This document shows positions 39,328 to 48,469 of a stretch of DNA of 64,000 bases, piece after piece; the stretch's first letter is position 1, and each line of letters begins with the position of its first letter. The notes beneath the pieces are model-generated. The model made no database searches, had not been told where the DNA came from, and saw nothing but the letters and a program-made list of their open reading frames with translations. Position numbers and translations under genes: made by a program. Origin of the DNA: Aquamicrobium zhengzhouense (GTDB lineage Bacteria > Pseudomonadota > Alphaproteobacteria > Rhizobiales > Rhizobiaceae); NCBI RefSeq assembly GCF_016124105.1, contig NZ_JADGMQ010000015.1, forward strand, positions 29,116 to 93,115. The letters are read 5' to 3'.

Positions 39328-39616
39328 GAAACCTAGTCCCTAAGATCTCGGGTCGGCATTGCCGGCCAGGCGCACTCACTACTCGACGTTTCGCTCCCTC
39401 AACGGACGGAACGTGCCGCATTGCGCCGTTGCCGGCCTTTTCGGGGCCAATTTTGGTTAAAGGAAGGCGTCAACGCGTGGCGCAGCTTCCACCCGTCTTC
39501 TTGATGGAGAATTAAGGTTAATGATGCGTTATGAAGTGTCGCCGGACGCTCATGAGGGAATAAATCCCCTCGCTGCTTGAGCAAGCTGTGGCACGCCGCT
39601 GTTGTGCTGGCCCGGT
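39328..39616. other. Intergenic region ybgC-tolQ
   Basis: 289 bases. It presumably holds the tolQ promoter; AT-richer stretches GGAGAATTAAGGTTAATGAT and GGTTAAAGGAAGG are visible but no exact CtrA box. A small hairpin GAGGG/CCCTC at 39553-39570 may end ybgC transcription. No credible gene. Confidence 0.4.
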
Positions 39617-40078
39617 TTAGCCGCCTCTTGGCATGAAGGCGGCGATCCACTCTTTTGGAAAGCGGCGCGGCCGGCCACTTTCGCTGATGATCGCGGCCTC
39701 GACCTTGGCCTCGACGAGGACATCATCACCGCGTTTCAGAACCTGCGCCATGTTGATGCGTGCTCCCGAGACGCTTTCGGTCCGGGTCTCCACCGTCAGA
39801 ACATCATCAATTTTCGCGGGAGCCTTGAAGTCGATCTCCATGCGACGCACGACCCAGACGAGTTTTTCACCATGAACGCCATCAGCGAGCTCGGTGTGAT
39901 GAACGCCAGCCAGCCGAAGAAAATCTGACCTGCCTCGCTCGAAGAATTCCAGATAGCGCGCGTGATAGACGACGCCCGAAAAGTCGGTGTCCGCGTAGTA
40001 GACACGGGCGACAAGACGATGCCCGAATTCGGTTAGCTCGCCCGCCAGCCCGACGGAAAGTTTGTCAGAAGTGCTCAT
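39617..40078 (-). CDS. ybgC: Tol-Pal-associated acyl-CoA thioesterase YbgC
   Basis: 153 residues, hot-dog fold with the catalytic aspartate in [26 protein letters not shown]. Hydrolyses acyl-CoA or acyl-ACP thioesters and is usually encoded with the tol genes. Its ATG overlaps the ruvB stop (ATGA), so it is translated from the ruv transcript. Confidence 0.94.
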   Translation of the reverse strand: MSTSDKLSVGLAGELTEFGHRLVARVYYADTDFSGVVYHARYLEFFERGRSDFLRLAGVHHTELADGVHGEKLVWVVRRMEIDFKAPAKIDDVLTVETRTESVSGARINMAQVLKRGDDVLVEAKVEAAIISESGRPRRFPKEWIAAFMPRGG

Positions 40079-41112
40079 TCGTCTTCAAACAGATTGATCT
40101 GGTTGGCGGTGATGTTTTCTGGCGCGTTGAGGCCCAGATGCTCCCATGCCGTGCGGGTAAGCACGCGCCCGCGCGGAGTCCGCTGGATGAAGCCCTGCTG
40201 GATGAGGTAGGGCTCAATAATGTCCTCGATGGCGTCACGGGGTTCGGACAGTCCGGCAGCAATGGTTTCGATGCCGACCGGCCCGCCCCCGAAATTGCGC
40301 GCGATCATCCCGAGATAGCGACGGTCAAGGCTGTCGAGACCGAGAGAATCGACCTCAAGGCGGGTGAGGGCGGCGTCGGCGACCTTGCGATCAACGATCT
40401 CCGCACCTGCAACCGTGGCAAAGTCGCGGACGCGGCGCAAAAGACGACCGGCAATCCGTGGCGTGCCCCGGGCGCGGCGGGCAACTTCCACTGCACCGTC
40501 CTTGCTCATCGGCAAGCCAAGCAGGCGCGCACCGCGACTGACGATCTGCTCGAGCTCTTCGACCGTATAAAACTCAAGCCTCGTCGGGATGCCGAAGCGA
40601 TCGCGCAGCGGGTTGGTCAGAAGGCCGACACGGGTGGTCGCTGCGACCAGGGTAAACCGCGCGAGGTCGATCTTGACGGATCTTGCTGCCGGTCCCTCGC
40701 CGATGATGAGATCGAGATGAAAATCCTCCATGGCCGGGTAGAGGATTTCTTCGACCGCGGGGTTGAGACGATGAATTTCGTCGATGAAGAGAACGTCGCG
40801 GTCTTCCAGATTGGTGAGGAGCGCTGCGAGGTCGCCCGCCTTCGCAATCACCGGGCCCGAAGTCGAGCGGAAATTGACGCCAAGCTCACGCGCCATGATT
40901 TGAGCCAGGGTGGTCTTGCCAAGACCTGGAGGGCCGACGAAAAGCACATGGTCCAGCGCTTCGCCGCGGTTTTTCGCAGCCTCGATGAATATTTTGAGGT
41001 TCGCGCGGGCCGCAGCCTGACCGACAAAATCGTCAAGTGTCTGCGGCCGCAGCGAGACATCCGTGTCTTCGCCGCGCTTTTCCGGAGTGATCAGTCGGGG
41101 CGCAAGGCTCAT
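40075..41112 (-). CDS. ruvB: Holliday junction branch-migration helicase RuvB
   Basis: 345 residues. Walker [12 protein letters not shown], Walker [14 protein letters not shown], sensor region [17 protein letters not shown], and a C-terminal winged helix ending in [18 protein letters not shown]. The ATPase motor of RuvABC in recombination repair. 206 bases separate it from ruvA, with a possible small gene in between. Confidence 0.97.
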   Translation of the reverse strand: MSLAPRLITPEKRGEDTDVSLRPQTLDDFVGQAAARANLKIFIEAAKNRGEALDHVLFVGPPGLGKTTLAQIMARELGVNFRSTSGPVIAKAGDLAALLTNLEDRDVLFIDEIHRLNPAVEEILYPAMEDFHLDLIIGEGPAARSVKIDLARFTLVAATTRVGLLTNPLRDRFGIPTRLEFYTVEELEQIVSRGARLLGLPMSKDGAVEVARRARGTPRIAGRLLRRVRDFATVAGAEIVDRKVADAALTRLEVDSLGLDSLDRRYLGMIARNFGGGPVGIETIAAGLSEPRDAIEDIIEPYLIQQGFIQRTPRGRVLTRTAWEHLGLNAPENITANQINLFEDE

Positions 41113-41125
41113 CGCAACAATTCAA

Positions 41126-41263
41126 TCAGAGGGATCTTGGAAGCTGCCCCTGGTCGCGTGCGACGACCTGGTAGCAGCTGACAGCTTTCATGCACCAACT
41201 TGTCGTCTGTCCCGGCTGGCAGCGTGAATTGCCACTCAGAAACAAAAACGCATCGTTGCGCAT
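41126..41263 (-). CDS. Possible 45-residue protein between ruvA and ruvB
   Basis: Not certain to be a gene. ATG at 41263 follows AAAGGA-ATTGACC, a well-spaced ribosome site, and the frame runs 45 codons to a TGA, filling most of the ruvA-ruvB gap. The peptide (begins MRNDAFLFLSGNSRCQPG, ends GQLPRSL) has three cysteines (15, 24, 30) and no membrane helix. I do not recognise it. The gap could equally be a ruvB leader. Confidence 0.35.
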   Translation of the reverse strand: MRNDAFLFLSGNSRCQPGQTTSWCMKAVSCYQVVARDQGQLPRSL

Positions 41264-41318
41264 GGTCAATTCCTTTCAGCAATGCTGATCTAGGCGGAAA
41301 TCACGCAGAAATCCAAAC

Positions 41319-41936
41319 CTACCTGGCAAGCTCCTTGAGGCCGAGACGGATCAGCTTTGCCGAATCGGCATCTTCCCCGGCGCTTTTGAGCGCTGCAGCG
41401 ACTGCGTTGGCCGCGATGTCGCGGGAATAGCCGAGATTGGTCAGCGCCGATACAGCATCGGCAACAGGGGCGGGCGCGACACCTTCGCCTATCTCGTGCT
41501 TGAGACCAATCGTGCCGGTCGATTCGCCCGCATACGCCGGCGCCTTGCTCTTGAGCTCAGTCACGATGCGCTCGGCGACCTTCTTGCCAACCCCGGGCGC
41601 ACGGGAAACCATCGCGATGTCCCGCAGCGCAATGGCATTTGCCAGTTCGGAGGGCGCAAGAGTGGCGAGGACGGAGAGCGCCACTTTCGCACCAACCCCT
41701 TGGACCGTCTGGAGAAGGCGAAACCACTCGCGCTCCAATACCGATCCAAAGCCGTACAGGCGGATCATGTCTTCGCGCACATAGGTTTCGATGAGCAGTG
41801 TCGCGGCCTCCCCAACTCCGCCGAGAGCCCCAAGGGTGCGGGCGGAACAAAAGGCGACATAGCCCACACCATGGACATCAACCACACAATGATCCTCGGC
41901 GATCTCGTCGATGGTTCCCTTGAGCTTTCCAATCAT
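41319..41936 (-). CDS. ruvA: Holliday junction DNA-binding protein RuvA
   Basis: 205 residues. N-terminal OB fold ([12 protein letters not shown]), two helix-hairpin-helix motifs ([17 protein letters not shown] and [16 protein letters not shown]), and the flexible linker to domain III ([20 protein letters not shown]), which binds RuvB. 18 bases after ruvC. Confidence 0.96.
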   Translation of the reverse strand: MIGKLKGTIDEIAEDHCVVDVHGVGYVAFCSARTLGALGGVGEAATLLIETYVREDMIRLYGFGSVLEREWFRLLQTVQGVGAKVALSVLATLAPSELANAIALRDIAMVSRAPGVGKKVAERIVTELKSKAPAYAGESTGTIGLKHEIGEGVAPAPVADAVSALTNLGYSRDIAANAVAAALKSAGEDADSAKLIRLGLKELAR

Positions 41937-41954
41937 TGCTTATGAAACCCCAAT

Positions 41955-42476
41955 CTAGCCCCCAGCCTGAAGTGCCGCTGCGAGGCGGCCGCTGACGCTT
42001 TGGCGATGATGCGCATGACAAATGGCAATTGCCAGCGCGTCAGCCGCATCATCAGTGTCGAAGGTCGCCTTGGGCATCAGCACCTTCACCATCATGTGGA
42101 TCTGCTTCTTGTCGCCATGTCCGACGCCGATGACCGTCTTCTTGACGGCGTTCGGCGCATATTCGGCGACCGGAAGGCCTGCACGGGCCGGCACCAGCAT
42201 CGCTATTCCGCGCGCCTGTCCGAGCTTCAGGGTCGCTGTCGCGTCCTTGTTGACGAATGTCTGTTCAACGGCCGCCTCGTGCGGCATGTGGTGATGGATG
42301 ATGGTGGCAAGCCCGTCATGCAATTGGCAAAGACGTGTGGCGAGATCCGCATCCTGCTCAGAACGGACGGTGCCCGACCCGACGAAACGGAGCGAGTTGC
42401 CGAGGGACTCGATAATGCCCCAGCCGGTGCGCCGAAGGCCCGGATCAATACCGATGATACGAATCGTTTCCTGCAT
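41955..42476 (-). CDS. ruvC: Holliday junction endonuclease RuvC
   Basis: 173 residues, RNase H-like fold. Catalytic aspartate in [14 protein letters not shown], glutamate in [11 protein letters not shown], and the distal acidic pair in [14 protein letters not shown]. Resolves Holliday junctions with RuvAB. First gene of ruvCAB-ybgC. Confidence 0.96.
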   Translation of the reverse strand: MQETIRIIGIDPGLRRTGWGIIESLGNSLRFVGSGTVRSEQDADLATRLCQLHDGLATIIHHHMPHEAAVEQTFVNKDATATLKLGQARGIAMLVPARAGLPVAEYAPNAVKKTVIGVGHGDKKQIHMMVKVLMPKATFDTDDAADALAIAICHAHHRQSVSGRLAAALQAGG

Positions 42477-42550
42477 GTGCTCACTCTAGGCTGATGGCCG
42501 ACGAATGCCATCATAAAGTGAACAAAACAGAAACGTTGGATTTGAAGTGC

Positions 42551-43078
42551 CTAGTTGCGACCGAAAGCAGTCTGCAGGAGATTGATCTGCTCGCTGACAG
42601 GGTTGCTGCGGGCCATTGCCGGGAAGCTGGGGAGCGGATCGCCATAAATCTGCTCATCCATGCGACGCACAAGAGCCTGCAGGCGCAGGGAGTGATCGAC
42701 GATCGCCAGGAATGCTGGCGGCAGCTCCGTCCAGCCCGGCGTGTCGATATGGGCAGACGCGGTGTCGAGGCGCACCTTCGACTTTTCGGCCGCAACCTGG
42801 TCACGGGTCATCTCGCCGGAATTGGCGGCGCGCTGCAGGAGAAGCCATGACGCGATCTGCATGAGGCGCGTGGTCAGCCGCATCGATTCTGCAGCGTAAA
42901 GGGTTGCAGCGACGCGGGTCAGCTTCTTGGCTTCTTCACGTCCCTGACCATCGAGGTATTCGGCGGCCTGCTCAACGAGACTCATGCCCTCGTCGTAAAG
43001 CGGTTTGAACGAGTTGGAGAACACGCGGCGCTCGGCCAGCTTGATCGTGTTCGTTCCTTCGTAATTATGTCCAAACAT
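42551..43078 (-). CDS. rcdA: RcdA-like protease adaptor (DUF1465)
   Basis: 175 residues, helical, no membrane segment. The stretches SFKPLYDEGMSLVEQAAEYL and ESMRLTTRLMQIASWLLLQR match what I recall of the DUF1465/RcdA family. In Caulobacter RcdA helps ClpXP, with CpdR and PopA, to degrade the cell-cycle regulator CtrA at the right time and place. Two exact CtrA boxes lie upstream, which would fit a feedback loop. A hairpin sits in the 5'UTR. The C-terminal extension after about residue 150 is likely disordered. Confidence 0.8.
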   Translation of the reverse strand: MFGHNYEGTNTIKLAERRVFSNSFKPLYDEGMSLVEQAAEYLDGQGREEAKKLTRVAATLYAAESMRLTTRLMQIASWLLLQRAANSGEMTRDQVAAEKSKVRLDTASAHIDTPGWTELPPAFLAIVDHSLRLQALVRRMDEQIYGDPLPSFPAMARSNPVSEQINLLQTAFGRN

Positions 43079-43116
43079 ACCGCTTCCCTACGCACACTGG
43101 AAAATCGACGCTCGTG

Positions 43117-43143
43117 CATATCGTCCCGGGGAGGAACGATATG
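43117..43143 (-). promoter_or_regulatory. Hairpin in the rcdA 5'UTR with pyrimidine-rich loop
   Basis: CATATCGT pairs perfectly with ACGATATG (8 bp). On the - strand the loop reads TCCTCCCCGGG, close to the anti-SD motif of the sRNAs elsewhere in this window. It lies 39 bases before the rcdA start, without a T tract, so it is not a terminator. Confidence 0.5.
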
Positions 43144-43186
43144 AAGTCGAATTTGATCCGTTACCCACTGCAACGCAAGCGCATGT

Positions 43187-43202
43187 TTAATGAAGGGTTA
43201 AC
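43187..43202 (+). promoter_or_regulatory. CtrA box, rcdA-proximal
   Basis: TTAA-TGAAGGG-TTAAC, exact match, 109 bases before the rcdA start (which is on the other strand). Its position fits a promoter for rcdA. Confidence 0.65.
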
Positions 43203-43230
43203 GCCAGATGGCCGCGACGCAAGCAAGCGC

Positions 43231-43262
43231 GCAAAAAAAAGAGCCGCGAATCCAGCGGCTCT
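43231..43262 (-). terminator. Intrinsic terminator upstream of rcdA
   Basis: AGAGCCGC pairs with GCGGCTCT around a 7-base loop; on the - strand eight T residues follow. It ends the acyl-CoA synthetase transcript and/or the sRNA candidate at 43231-43331. Confidence 0.92.
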
Positions 43263-43331
43263 CAGGAGTTTTACAGGGAGGCGTCAAACGAAGTGGCCGA
43301 GCCACTCAGTAAGAATCCAGAGGTCTGGATA
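43231..43331 (-). ncRNA. Small RNA candidate between acyl-CoA synthetase and rcdA
   Basis: About 100 nt on the - strand with a CtrA box and a -10-like CATATC (43338-43343) before it and a strong terminator at its end. Hairpins in order: ATCCAGA/TCTGGAT (43315-43330), AGTGGC/GCCACT (43292-43306), a small GTTT/AAAC stem with loop containing GCCTCCC, then the terminator. No ORF fits. It could instead be just the 3'UTR of the upstream gene. Confidence 0.5.
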
Positions 43332-43354
43332 CCCACAGATATGACATTTAATGC

Positions 43355-43370
43355 TTAACCGAACCTTAAC
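43355..43370 (+). promoter_or_regulatory. CtrA box, distal
   Basis: TTAA-CCGAACC-TTAAC, exact match. It lies just upstream of the sRNA candidate, in the gap after the acyl-CoA synthetase stop. Confidence 0.6.
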
Positions 43371-43424
43371 GCGGTGAGGGATTGTTAATCATAATTGCCG
43401 TCCTTCGCCTCCCAACGCCCCGAA

Positions 43425-45065
43425 TCACACCTCCTTGGCGAGGTCGCGCAGGCGGAACTTCTGGATTTTTCCGGTCGAGGTTTTGGGTATCTCGGTGAAA
43501 ACGATCTTTCGCGGGCATTTGAAGCGCGCGAGAAGCGACCGGCAGTGGTCGATGATCTCTTCCTGTGTCACGGTTGAACCGGCGCGAAGTTCAACAAATG
43601 CGACCGGCGTTTCGCCCCACTTTTCGTCCGGTCGGGCCACCACGGCGCACGACACCACAGCCGGATGCTTGTAGAGGGCATCCTCCACCTCGATCGACGA
43701 GATGTTCTCGCCTCCCGAAATGATGATGTCCTTCGAGCGATCCTTGAGCTGGATATAACCATCGGGATGCATGACGCCGAGGTCGCCAGAGTGGAACCAA
43801 CCGCCCGCAAAGGCCTCGTCGGTCGCAGCTTTGTTATTGAGATACCCCTTCATCACGATGTTGCCGCGGAACATCACCTCGCCGATCGTTGTCCCGTCAG
43901 CAGGAGTGGGCTCCATTGTCTCCGGGTCGCGGACCGTGAGGCTCTCAAGCGCTGCGTATCGAACGCCCTGACGCGCCTTTTTTGCCGCACGGGCATTTGC
44001 GTCCAGATCGTCCCAGCCGTCATGCCACTCATTGACAACGGCAGGACCGTAGGTTTCGGTGAGGCCATAAAGATGTGTGACCTTGAAACCTGCATCCGCC
44101 ATTCCAGCCAGCACGGACTCTGGCGGAGGGGCTGCAGCGGTATTGAAGGTCACCGTCTGGAGAAACTCGCGTTTTTCCAATGCGGGAGCATTCAGAAGCG
44201 CTGACATCACGATCGGAGCGCCGCAAAGGTGAGTAACGCCGTGGTCTGCAAGCGCATCATATATCGCCCTGGGGCGTACCCAGCGCAGGCATACGTGAAC
44301 GCCTGCGGTCAGGGCCAGCGTCCAGGGGAAGCACCAGCCATTGCAGTGAAACATCGGCAGCGTCCACAGATAGACGGGGTTGCGGCCCATGCCTGCATGG
44401 ATCGTGTTGGTATAGGCCATCAGCGCTGCACCGCGATGATGGTAGACGACCCCCTTGGGATTTCCGGTGGTGCCTGACGTGTAATTGAGCGCAATAGCAT
44501 CCCACTCGTCATCAGGCATCGACCAGGCGAAATCATCGTCGCCGGTGGCTACGAACTCCTCATAGTCGAGGTCTCCGATGCGTTCGCCCTTCGGGTAGGG
44601 AGCATCCGCGCCGTATTCCGGATCGTCGAAATCGATTACCAGTGGCTTCACTGTCGCAAGTTCCAGCGCTGCAGCGACGATGCCCGAAAATTCGCGATCA
44701 ACGATCAGGATTTTCGCATCGGCGTGGTCAAGCTGAAACGCGATCACAGCCGCGTCGAGACGCGTATTGAGCGAGTGCAGGACCGCCTTGACCATCGGCA
44801 CGCCAAAGTGAGCTTCAAGCATGGGCGGGGTGTTGGACAGCATTACACTGACCGTGTCACCCTTGCCGATTCCACGCTTTGCAAGGGCGGAGGCCAGTTT
44901 CAGCGCACGCTGCCAGAACTGCGCATAGTTCGTGCGCGAACTTCCATGGATTATCGCGACCTGGTCAGGGAAGGTCTTCGCCGCTCGCTCCAGAAAAGTG
45001 AGTGGTGTAAGCGGCTGATGATTTGCCGGGTTTTTGTCCAGCCCAGTCTCGTAGGGGGTGCTCAT
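43425..45065 (-). CDS. Acyl-CoA synthetase (AMP-forming)
   Basis: 546 residues of the ANL superfamily. ATP-binding P-loop NYTSGTTGNPKGVVYHHR, the A5 region LYGLTETYGPAVVNEW, SGDLGVMHPDGYIQLKDRSK, and catalytic lysine in TSTGKIQKFRLRDLA. The sequence pattern (CGAPIVMSALLNAPA, NEWHDGWDDL) resembles the medium-chain/3-methylmercaptopropionyl-CoA ligase (DmdB) group. Substrate is uncertain. It lies 51 bases downstream of a TauE/SafE-type permease, possibly in one operon. ATG at 45065. Confidence 0.87.
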   Translation of the reverse strand: MSTPYETGLDKNPANHQPLTPLTFLERAAKTFPDQVAIIHGSSRTNYAQFWQRALKLASALAKRGIGKGDTVSVMLSNTPPMLEAHFGVPMVKAVLHSLNTRLDAAVIAFQLDHADAKILIVDREFSGIVAAALELATVKPLVIDFDDPEYGADAPYPKGERIGDLDYEEFVATGDDDFAWSMPDDEWDAIALNYTSGTTGNPKGVVYHHRGAALMAYTNTIHAGMGRNPVYLWTLPMFHCNGWCFPWTLALTAGVHVCLRWVRPRAIYDALADHGVTHLCGAPIVMSALLNAPALEKREFLQTVTFNTAAAPPPESVLAGMADAGFKVTHLYGLTETYGPAVVNEWHDGWDDLDANARAAKKARQGVRYAALESLTVRDPETMEPTPADGTTIGEVMFRGNIVMKGYLNNKAATDEAFAGGWFHSGDLGVMHPDGYIQLKDRSKDIIISGGENISSIEVEDALYKHPAVVSCAVVARPDEKWGETPVAFVELRAGSTVTQEEIIDHCRSLLARFKCPRKIVFTEIPKTSTGKIQKFRLRDLAKEV

Positions 45066-45116
45066 CAGGTTAATCTCCTGTCGCCGGGAATTTGGTACGG
45101 CGGCAGGTCGCCGTCA

Positions 45117-45917
45117 TCAACCCCAGAGTTCGAAAACACCGTCCCATACCAGTTTTAATCCGACAATCATCACCATGATGTACATGAACGGGTAGAACAA
45201 TTCCGGTCGGATACGGCGCACGATCCATGCACCAGCAAGTGTTGCAAGCGGGGCAAGCGGCATTAGAACCGCAGATGCCGCAAGGTTAGTTGCGTCGAAC
45301 TGTCCCAAAGCGAAGTAAGGGATCAGTTTCACTGCATTGAGCGTGGCGAAAAAGATGACGCTAGTGCCGACAAAGAGCTGAGGCTGCTGCTTTAGAGGCA
45401 ACGTGTAAACCTGATAGGGCGGCCCGCCAGCATGGGCCACAAAACTGGTAAAGCCGGAGATGGCGCCCCAGAACGTTCCCCTGACCCAACTGTGTGAGGC
45501 CACGCTCTCGTTCGAATTCAACTTCTGGAAAAGCCACCGCAGGAAGAATGAAACCGCGACGACGCCGACGATCAGGCGCACGGCCCCGGTGGTGACCACA
45601 GCCGCCATCATCCAGCCAAGGCCAACCCCGATCACCGCCCCAGGCAGCATCAGCTTCAGTGTGGTCTTGTCCCGAATGCCGCGCCACGTCCAGAGCGAGA
45701 CGATGTCCATGACGATCAAGAGTGGCAAAAGAATTGCAGCTGCCTGCACCGGATCGATAACGAGCGCCATCAGTGGCACGCCCAGCAGCGCCATTGCGCC
45801 GCCAAGCCCGCCCTTGGACATTCCGACAAGGACCACTGCCGGGACCGCAGCAGCGTAAAAGAGGGGATCTGTAAGAAGGGGATACATAAGGGGGAGGGCA
45901 CACTTTCGTTTCTTCAT
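45117..45917 (-). CDS. TauE/SafE-family sulfite exporter-like permease
   Basis: 266 residues with about eight membrane helices; family pattern SKGGLGGAMALLGVPLMALV in repeat 1 and FVAHAGGPPYQVYTLP in repeat 2. Members move sulfur-containing organic anions or sulfite. The start could also be ATG 45887 (MYPLLTDPLFY), which removes a short basic leader; neither has a clear ribosome site. If it works with the downstream acyl-CoA synthetase, an organosulfur substrate is conceivable, but that is guesswork. Confidence 0.82.
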   Translation of the reverse strand: MKKRKCALPLMYPLLTDPLFYAAAVPAVVLVGMSKGGLGGAMALLGVPLMALVIDPVQAAAILLPLLIVMDIVSLWTWRGIRDKTTLKLMLPGAVIGVGLGWMMAAVVTTGAVRLIVGVVAVSFFLRWLFQKLNSNESVASHSWVRGTFWGAISGFTSFVAHAGGPPYQVYTLPLKQQPQLFVGTSVIFFATLNAVKLIPYFALGQFDATNLAASAVLMPLAPLATLAGAWIVRRIRPELFYPFMYIMVMIVGLKLVWDGVFELWG

Positions 45918-46091
45918 CCATAGACTGGACGCAGTAGCTTGGCGAGTTCGGTCCGTTGCTCTAAAGCCGAGTGAAGCGAAAGAAGAAGCTGCTCAGCTCG
46001 CGAAATTCAGGCAGCCAATTTTTATCGCAGGCAGATATCGTCAAAATCCAACCATGATCGCCTTCCATTGAGGCCGAGAAGCAGGAATTCC

Positions 46092-46745
46092 ATGAACCCG
46101 ACCGAGATACCCAATCGCTGCCGTGTCGTACTTATAGCTCCGGAAGGAGTTGCGCCGCAGCGTGTTATTGAGGCGCTGTCGGGCGGAGATGTCGCCTCGC
46201 TCATTCTTCCGCAGTGGGGAATGGATGATGATGCGTTTCAAAAGTTTGCTGAGGCAATTGTTCCAACCGCCCAGGCGAGCGGCGTCGCTGTGATGGTTGG
46301 CGGGGATGTGCGCATCGCCGCGCGTGCCAAGGCGGACGGCATTCATATCGAAACCAACCGGGCCAGTCTCGAAGAGGTCATCGAGAAGCACCAGGCAAAG
46401 CTGATGGTCGGCACCGGCGGCGTGACCACGCGGGACGATGCGCTTGAGCTCGGTGAAGCGCGGCCTGATTACATGTTCTTCGGCCGGTTCGGCTACGACA
46501 CCAAGCCGGAGCCGCATCCGCGAAATCTCAAGCTTGGTGGATGGTGGTCCGAAATGGTGCAGATCCCATGCATCGTTATGGCTGGATCTGAAATGCAGTC
46601 GGTAGTGGAAGTGGCGCGGACAGGAGCGGATTTCGTGGCCGTGTCGGCAGCAGTATTTGCGGAGGGCGTAGATGCTGCAAAAACGATCGCGCAAGCCAAC
46701 GAGCTATTGGATAGTGAAGCGCCTCGTTTCGGGGATGAAAACTGA
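46092..46745 (+). CDS. thiE: Thiamine phosphate synthase-like protein (ThiE)
   Basis: 217 residues, TIM barrel. Phosphate-binding glycines in MVGTGGVTTRDDALELG and the C-terminal ADFVAVSAAVFAE fit thiamine phosphate synthase, which joins the pyrimidine and thiazole halves of thiamine. ATG 46092 (CAGGAA upstream) is preferred to a start 8 codons earlier. No other thiamine gene and no TPP riboswitch is seen here, so its exact role is less sure. Overlaps the next gene by 11 bases. Confidence 0.75.
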   Translation: MNPTEIPNRCRVVLIAPEGVAPQRVIEALSGGDVASLILPQWGMDDDAFQKFAEAIVPTAQASGVAVMVGGDVRIAARAKADGIHIETNRASLEEVIEKHQAKLMVGTGGVTTRDDALELGEARPDYMFFGRFGYDTKPEPHPRNLKLGGWWSEMVQIPCIVMAGSEMQSVVEVARTGADFVAVSAAVFAEGVDAAKTIAQANELLDSEAPRFGDEN

Positions 46746-47706
46746 TTTGAAGCGACCTTCCGCACTCATCCTGATGGTGCTTGTCAGCGCGGCTGTCTTG
46801 CCAGCCAGCGCACAGGAGCCCGATGGCGGACGGGTTTTAGCGCCGTCACTTGAGACAGTCGCCCCCGAAAGGTTCGGTGAGAACCCGGCTGATGTTGCCT
46901 ATTCGGCCTATCAGCGAGGCTATTATCTCACGGCGTTGCAGCTTGCGACGCCGCTGGCTGTGGCGGGCAATCCAGCATCCCAAACGCTGGTCGCCGAGAT
47001 CTATTCGCGTGGACTTGGCGTCAAGCCGGATCTCGCGAAGGCCATGGAATGGTACGAGAAGGCATCCGAGCAGAATGTCCCGGACGCAACGTTCCAGCTG
47101 GCAATGATCCTCATTGACGGGGGCCCGGAGTTCCGCGATCGCGACCGAGCATTTGAACTGCTGAAGAAGGCGGCCGATGTTGGTCATCGTCAGGCGCAGT
47201 TCAACTACGCGCAAATGGCAATTGCCCGCATGCCGGGGCAGCGTGGATATAAGGAAGCGGTGGTTTATCTGGAAAGGGCTGCCGATGGTGGCCTGCCTGA
47301 AGCTCAATATGCGATGGCTCAACTGCGCATAAGAGGGCTGGACGGGAAGATAGACAACAACGAAGCGCGCGCCTGGCTGGAAAAAGCAGCGCAGCAAGGC
47401 TTCGACACGGCTCAGATCGATCTTGGGACTTGGCTGGTGGAGCACAGCGGCACCGCAGCGGGGCAAGAGCAGGGTTTTGGCTGGCTGATGCGCGCCGCCA
47501 GCGCCGGCAACCCCGCAGCTCAGAACCGTGTGGCAAAGCTCTATCGCGCTGGCGTCGGAGTTGCGGCAGATCGCGTGCAGGCAGCGAAGTGGTACCTGCG
47601 CGCACGACGCGCGGGTCTGATCGATCCTTTAATGGAAGATCAGCTGCAGGGCATGACAGAAGCCGAGTTGCGGCTGGCGACACTCGACGCTGACCGACTG
47701 GACTGA
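46735..47706 (+). CDS. Exported Sel1-repeat (TPR-like) protein
   Basis: 323 residues from ATG 46735. Signal peptide with cleavage near ASA-QE, then at least five Sel1-like repeats (for example AEIYSRGLGVKPDLAKAMEW, AAQQGFDTAQIDLGTWLV and KLYRAGVGVAADRVQAAKWY). Sel1 proteins bind partners; in rhizobia one of them (ExoR) regulates two-component signalling, but this is a different gene context. Coupled to the thiE-like gene by overlap. Function unknown. Confidence 0.85.
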   Translation: MKTDLKRPSALILMVLVSAAVLPASAQEPDGGRVLAPSLETVAPERFGENPADVAYSAYQRGYYLTALQLATPLAVAGNPASQTLVAEIYSRGLGVKPDLAKAMEWYEKASEQNVPDATFQLAMILIDGGPEFRDRDRAFELLKKAADVGHRQAQFNYAQMAIARMPGQRGYKEAVVYLERAADGGLPEAQYAMAQLRIRGLDGKIDNNEARAWLEKAAQQGFDTAQIDLGTWLVEHSGTAAGQEQGFGWLMRAASAGNPAAQNRVAKLYRAGVGVAADRVQAAKWYLRARRAGLIDPLMEDQLQGMTEAELRLATLDADRLD

Positions 47707-47805
47707 GCCGCCTACTCTTGCCTCTGAGGGCGTTTTGTGGTCTGGGGAAACCGATAAAAGCGCGACCGCATGTGGCGCGCCCTTACAATATTCCGGAACC
47801 GAGAA

Positions 47806-48369
47806 ATGGCTAAAATTAACGGCAACGAAATCCGTCCGGGCAACGTCATCGAACATGATGGCGGCCTGTGGGTGGCGGTCAAGACCAACGCGGTGAAGCC
47901 TGGCAAGGGCGGCGCCTACAACCAGGTCGAGCTGAAGAACCTTATCAACGGCACCAAGCTGAACGAACGTTTCCGCGCTGCTGAAACGGTTGAGCGTGTT
48001 CGTCTCGAGCAGAAGGACTTCACGTTCCTCTACGAGCAGGGTGACGCGCTGGTCTTCATGGATGACGAGAGCTACGAGCAGCTCGAGCTGGAGAAGGATT
48101 TCGTTGGTGATCGCGCTGCGTTCCTCCAGGACGGCATGAAGGTTACCGTTGAGCTTCACGAAGAGCGCCCGATCGGCATCAAGCTGCCGGATCAGGTCAC
48201 GCTGACCATCACCGAAGCCGATCCGGTCGTTAAGGGCCAGACCGCTGCCTCGTCCTACAAGCCGGCTGTCCTCGAGAATGGCATTCGCGTTCTCGTTCCT
48301 CCGTTCATCTCGGCTGGCGAGAAGGTCATCGTCGACACGAACGAAATCACCTATATCAGCCGCGCCTGA
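47806..48369 (+). CDS. efp: Translation elongation factor P
   Basis: 187 residues, three beta-barrel domains. Lysine K34 in [12 protein letters not shown] is at the site that is beta-lysylated in E. coli. Relieves ribosome stalling at polyproline stretches, which suits the proline-rich TolA and 506-residue protein in this window. ATG 47806 gives the standard MAKINGNEI start. About 100 bases of 5'UTR precede it. Confidence 0.97.
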   Translation: MAKINGNEIRPGNVIEHDGGLWVAVKTNAVKPGKGGAYNQVELKNLINGTKLNERFRAAETVERVRLEQKDFTFLYEQGDALVFMDDESYEQLELEKDFVGDRAAFLQDGMKVTVELHEERPIGIKLPDQVTLTITEADPVVKGQTAASSYKPAVLENGIRVLVPPFISAGEKVIVDTNEITYISRA

Positions 48370-48469
48370 TTGCTGTGGTGAAAAAGTCCGTACACGTCGC
48401 TGCCTGACTGCGGCGTGTGGCGGGCATCCGCTCATCAAAAGAGCGAAGACAAGGTTTCGGAGTAATTTC

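Noticed and set aside
40138..41181. 347-codon frame on the + strand
   Set aside because: Antisense shadow of ruvB.
45117..46745. Organosulfur or thiamine-related gene cluster
   Set aside because: The TauE-like permease and the acyl-CoA synthetase face away from the thiE-like gene, and no other sulfur or thiamine genes or TPP riboswitch are present.
48370..48469. suhB-type RNA motif before the suhB-like gene
   Set aside because: A bulged hairpin is present but I cannot match it to the family; no promoter or terminator defines a separate RNA.
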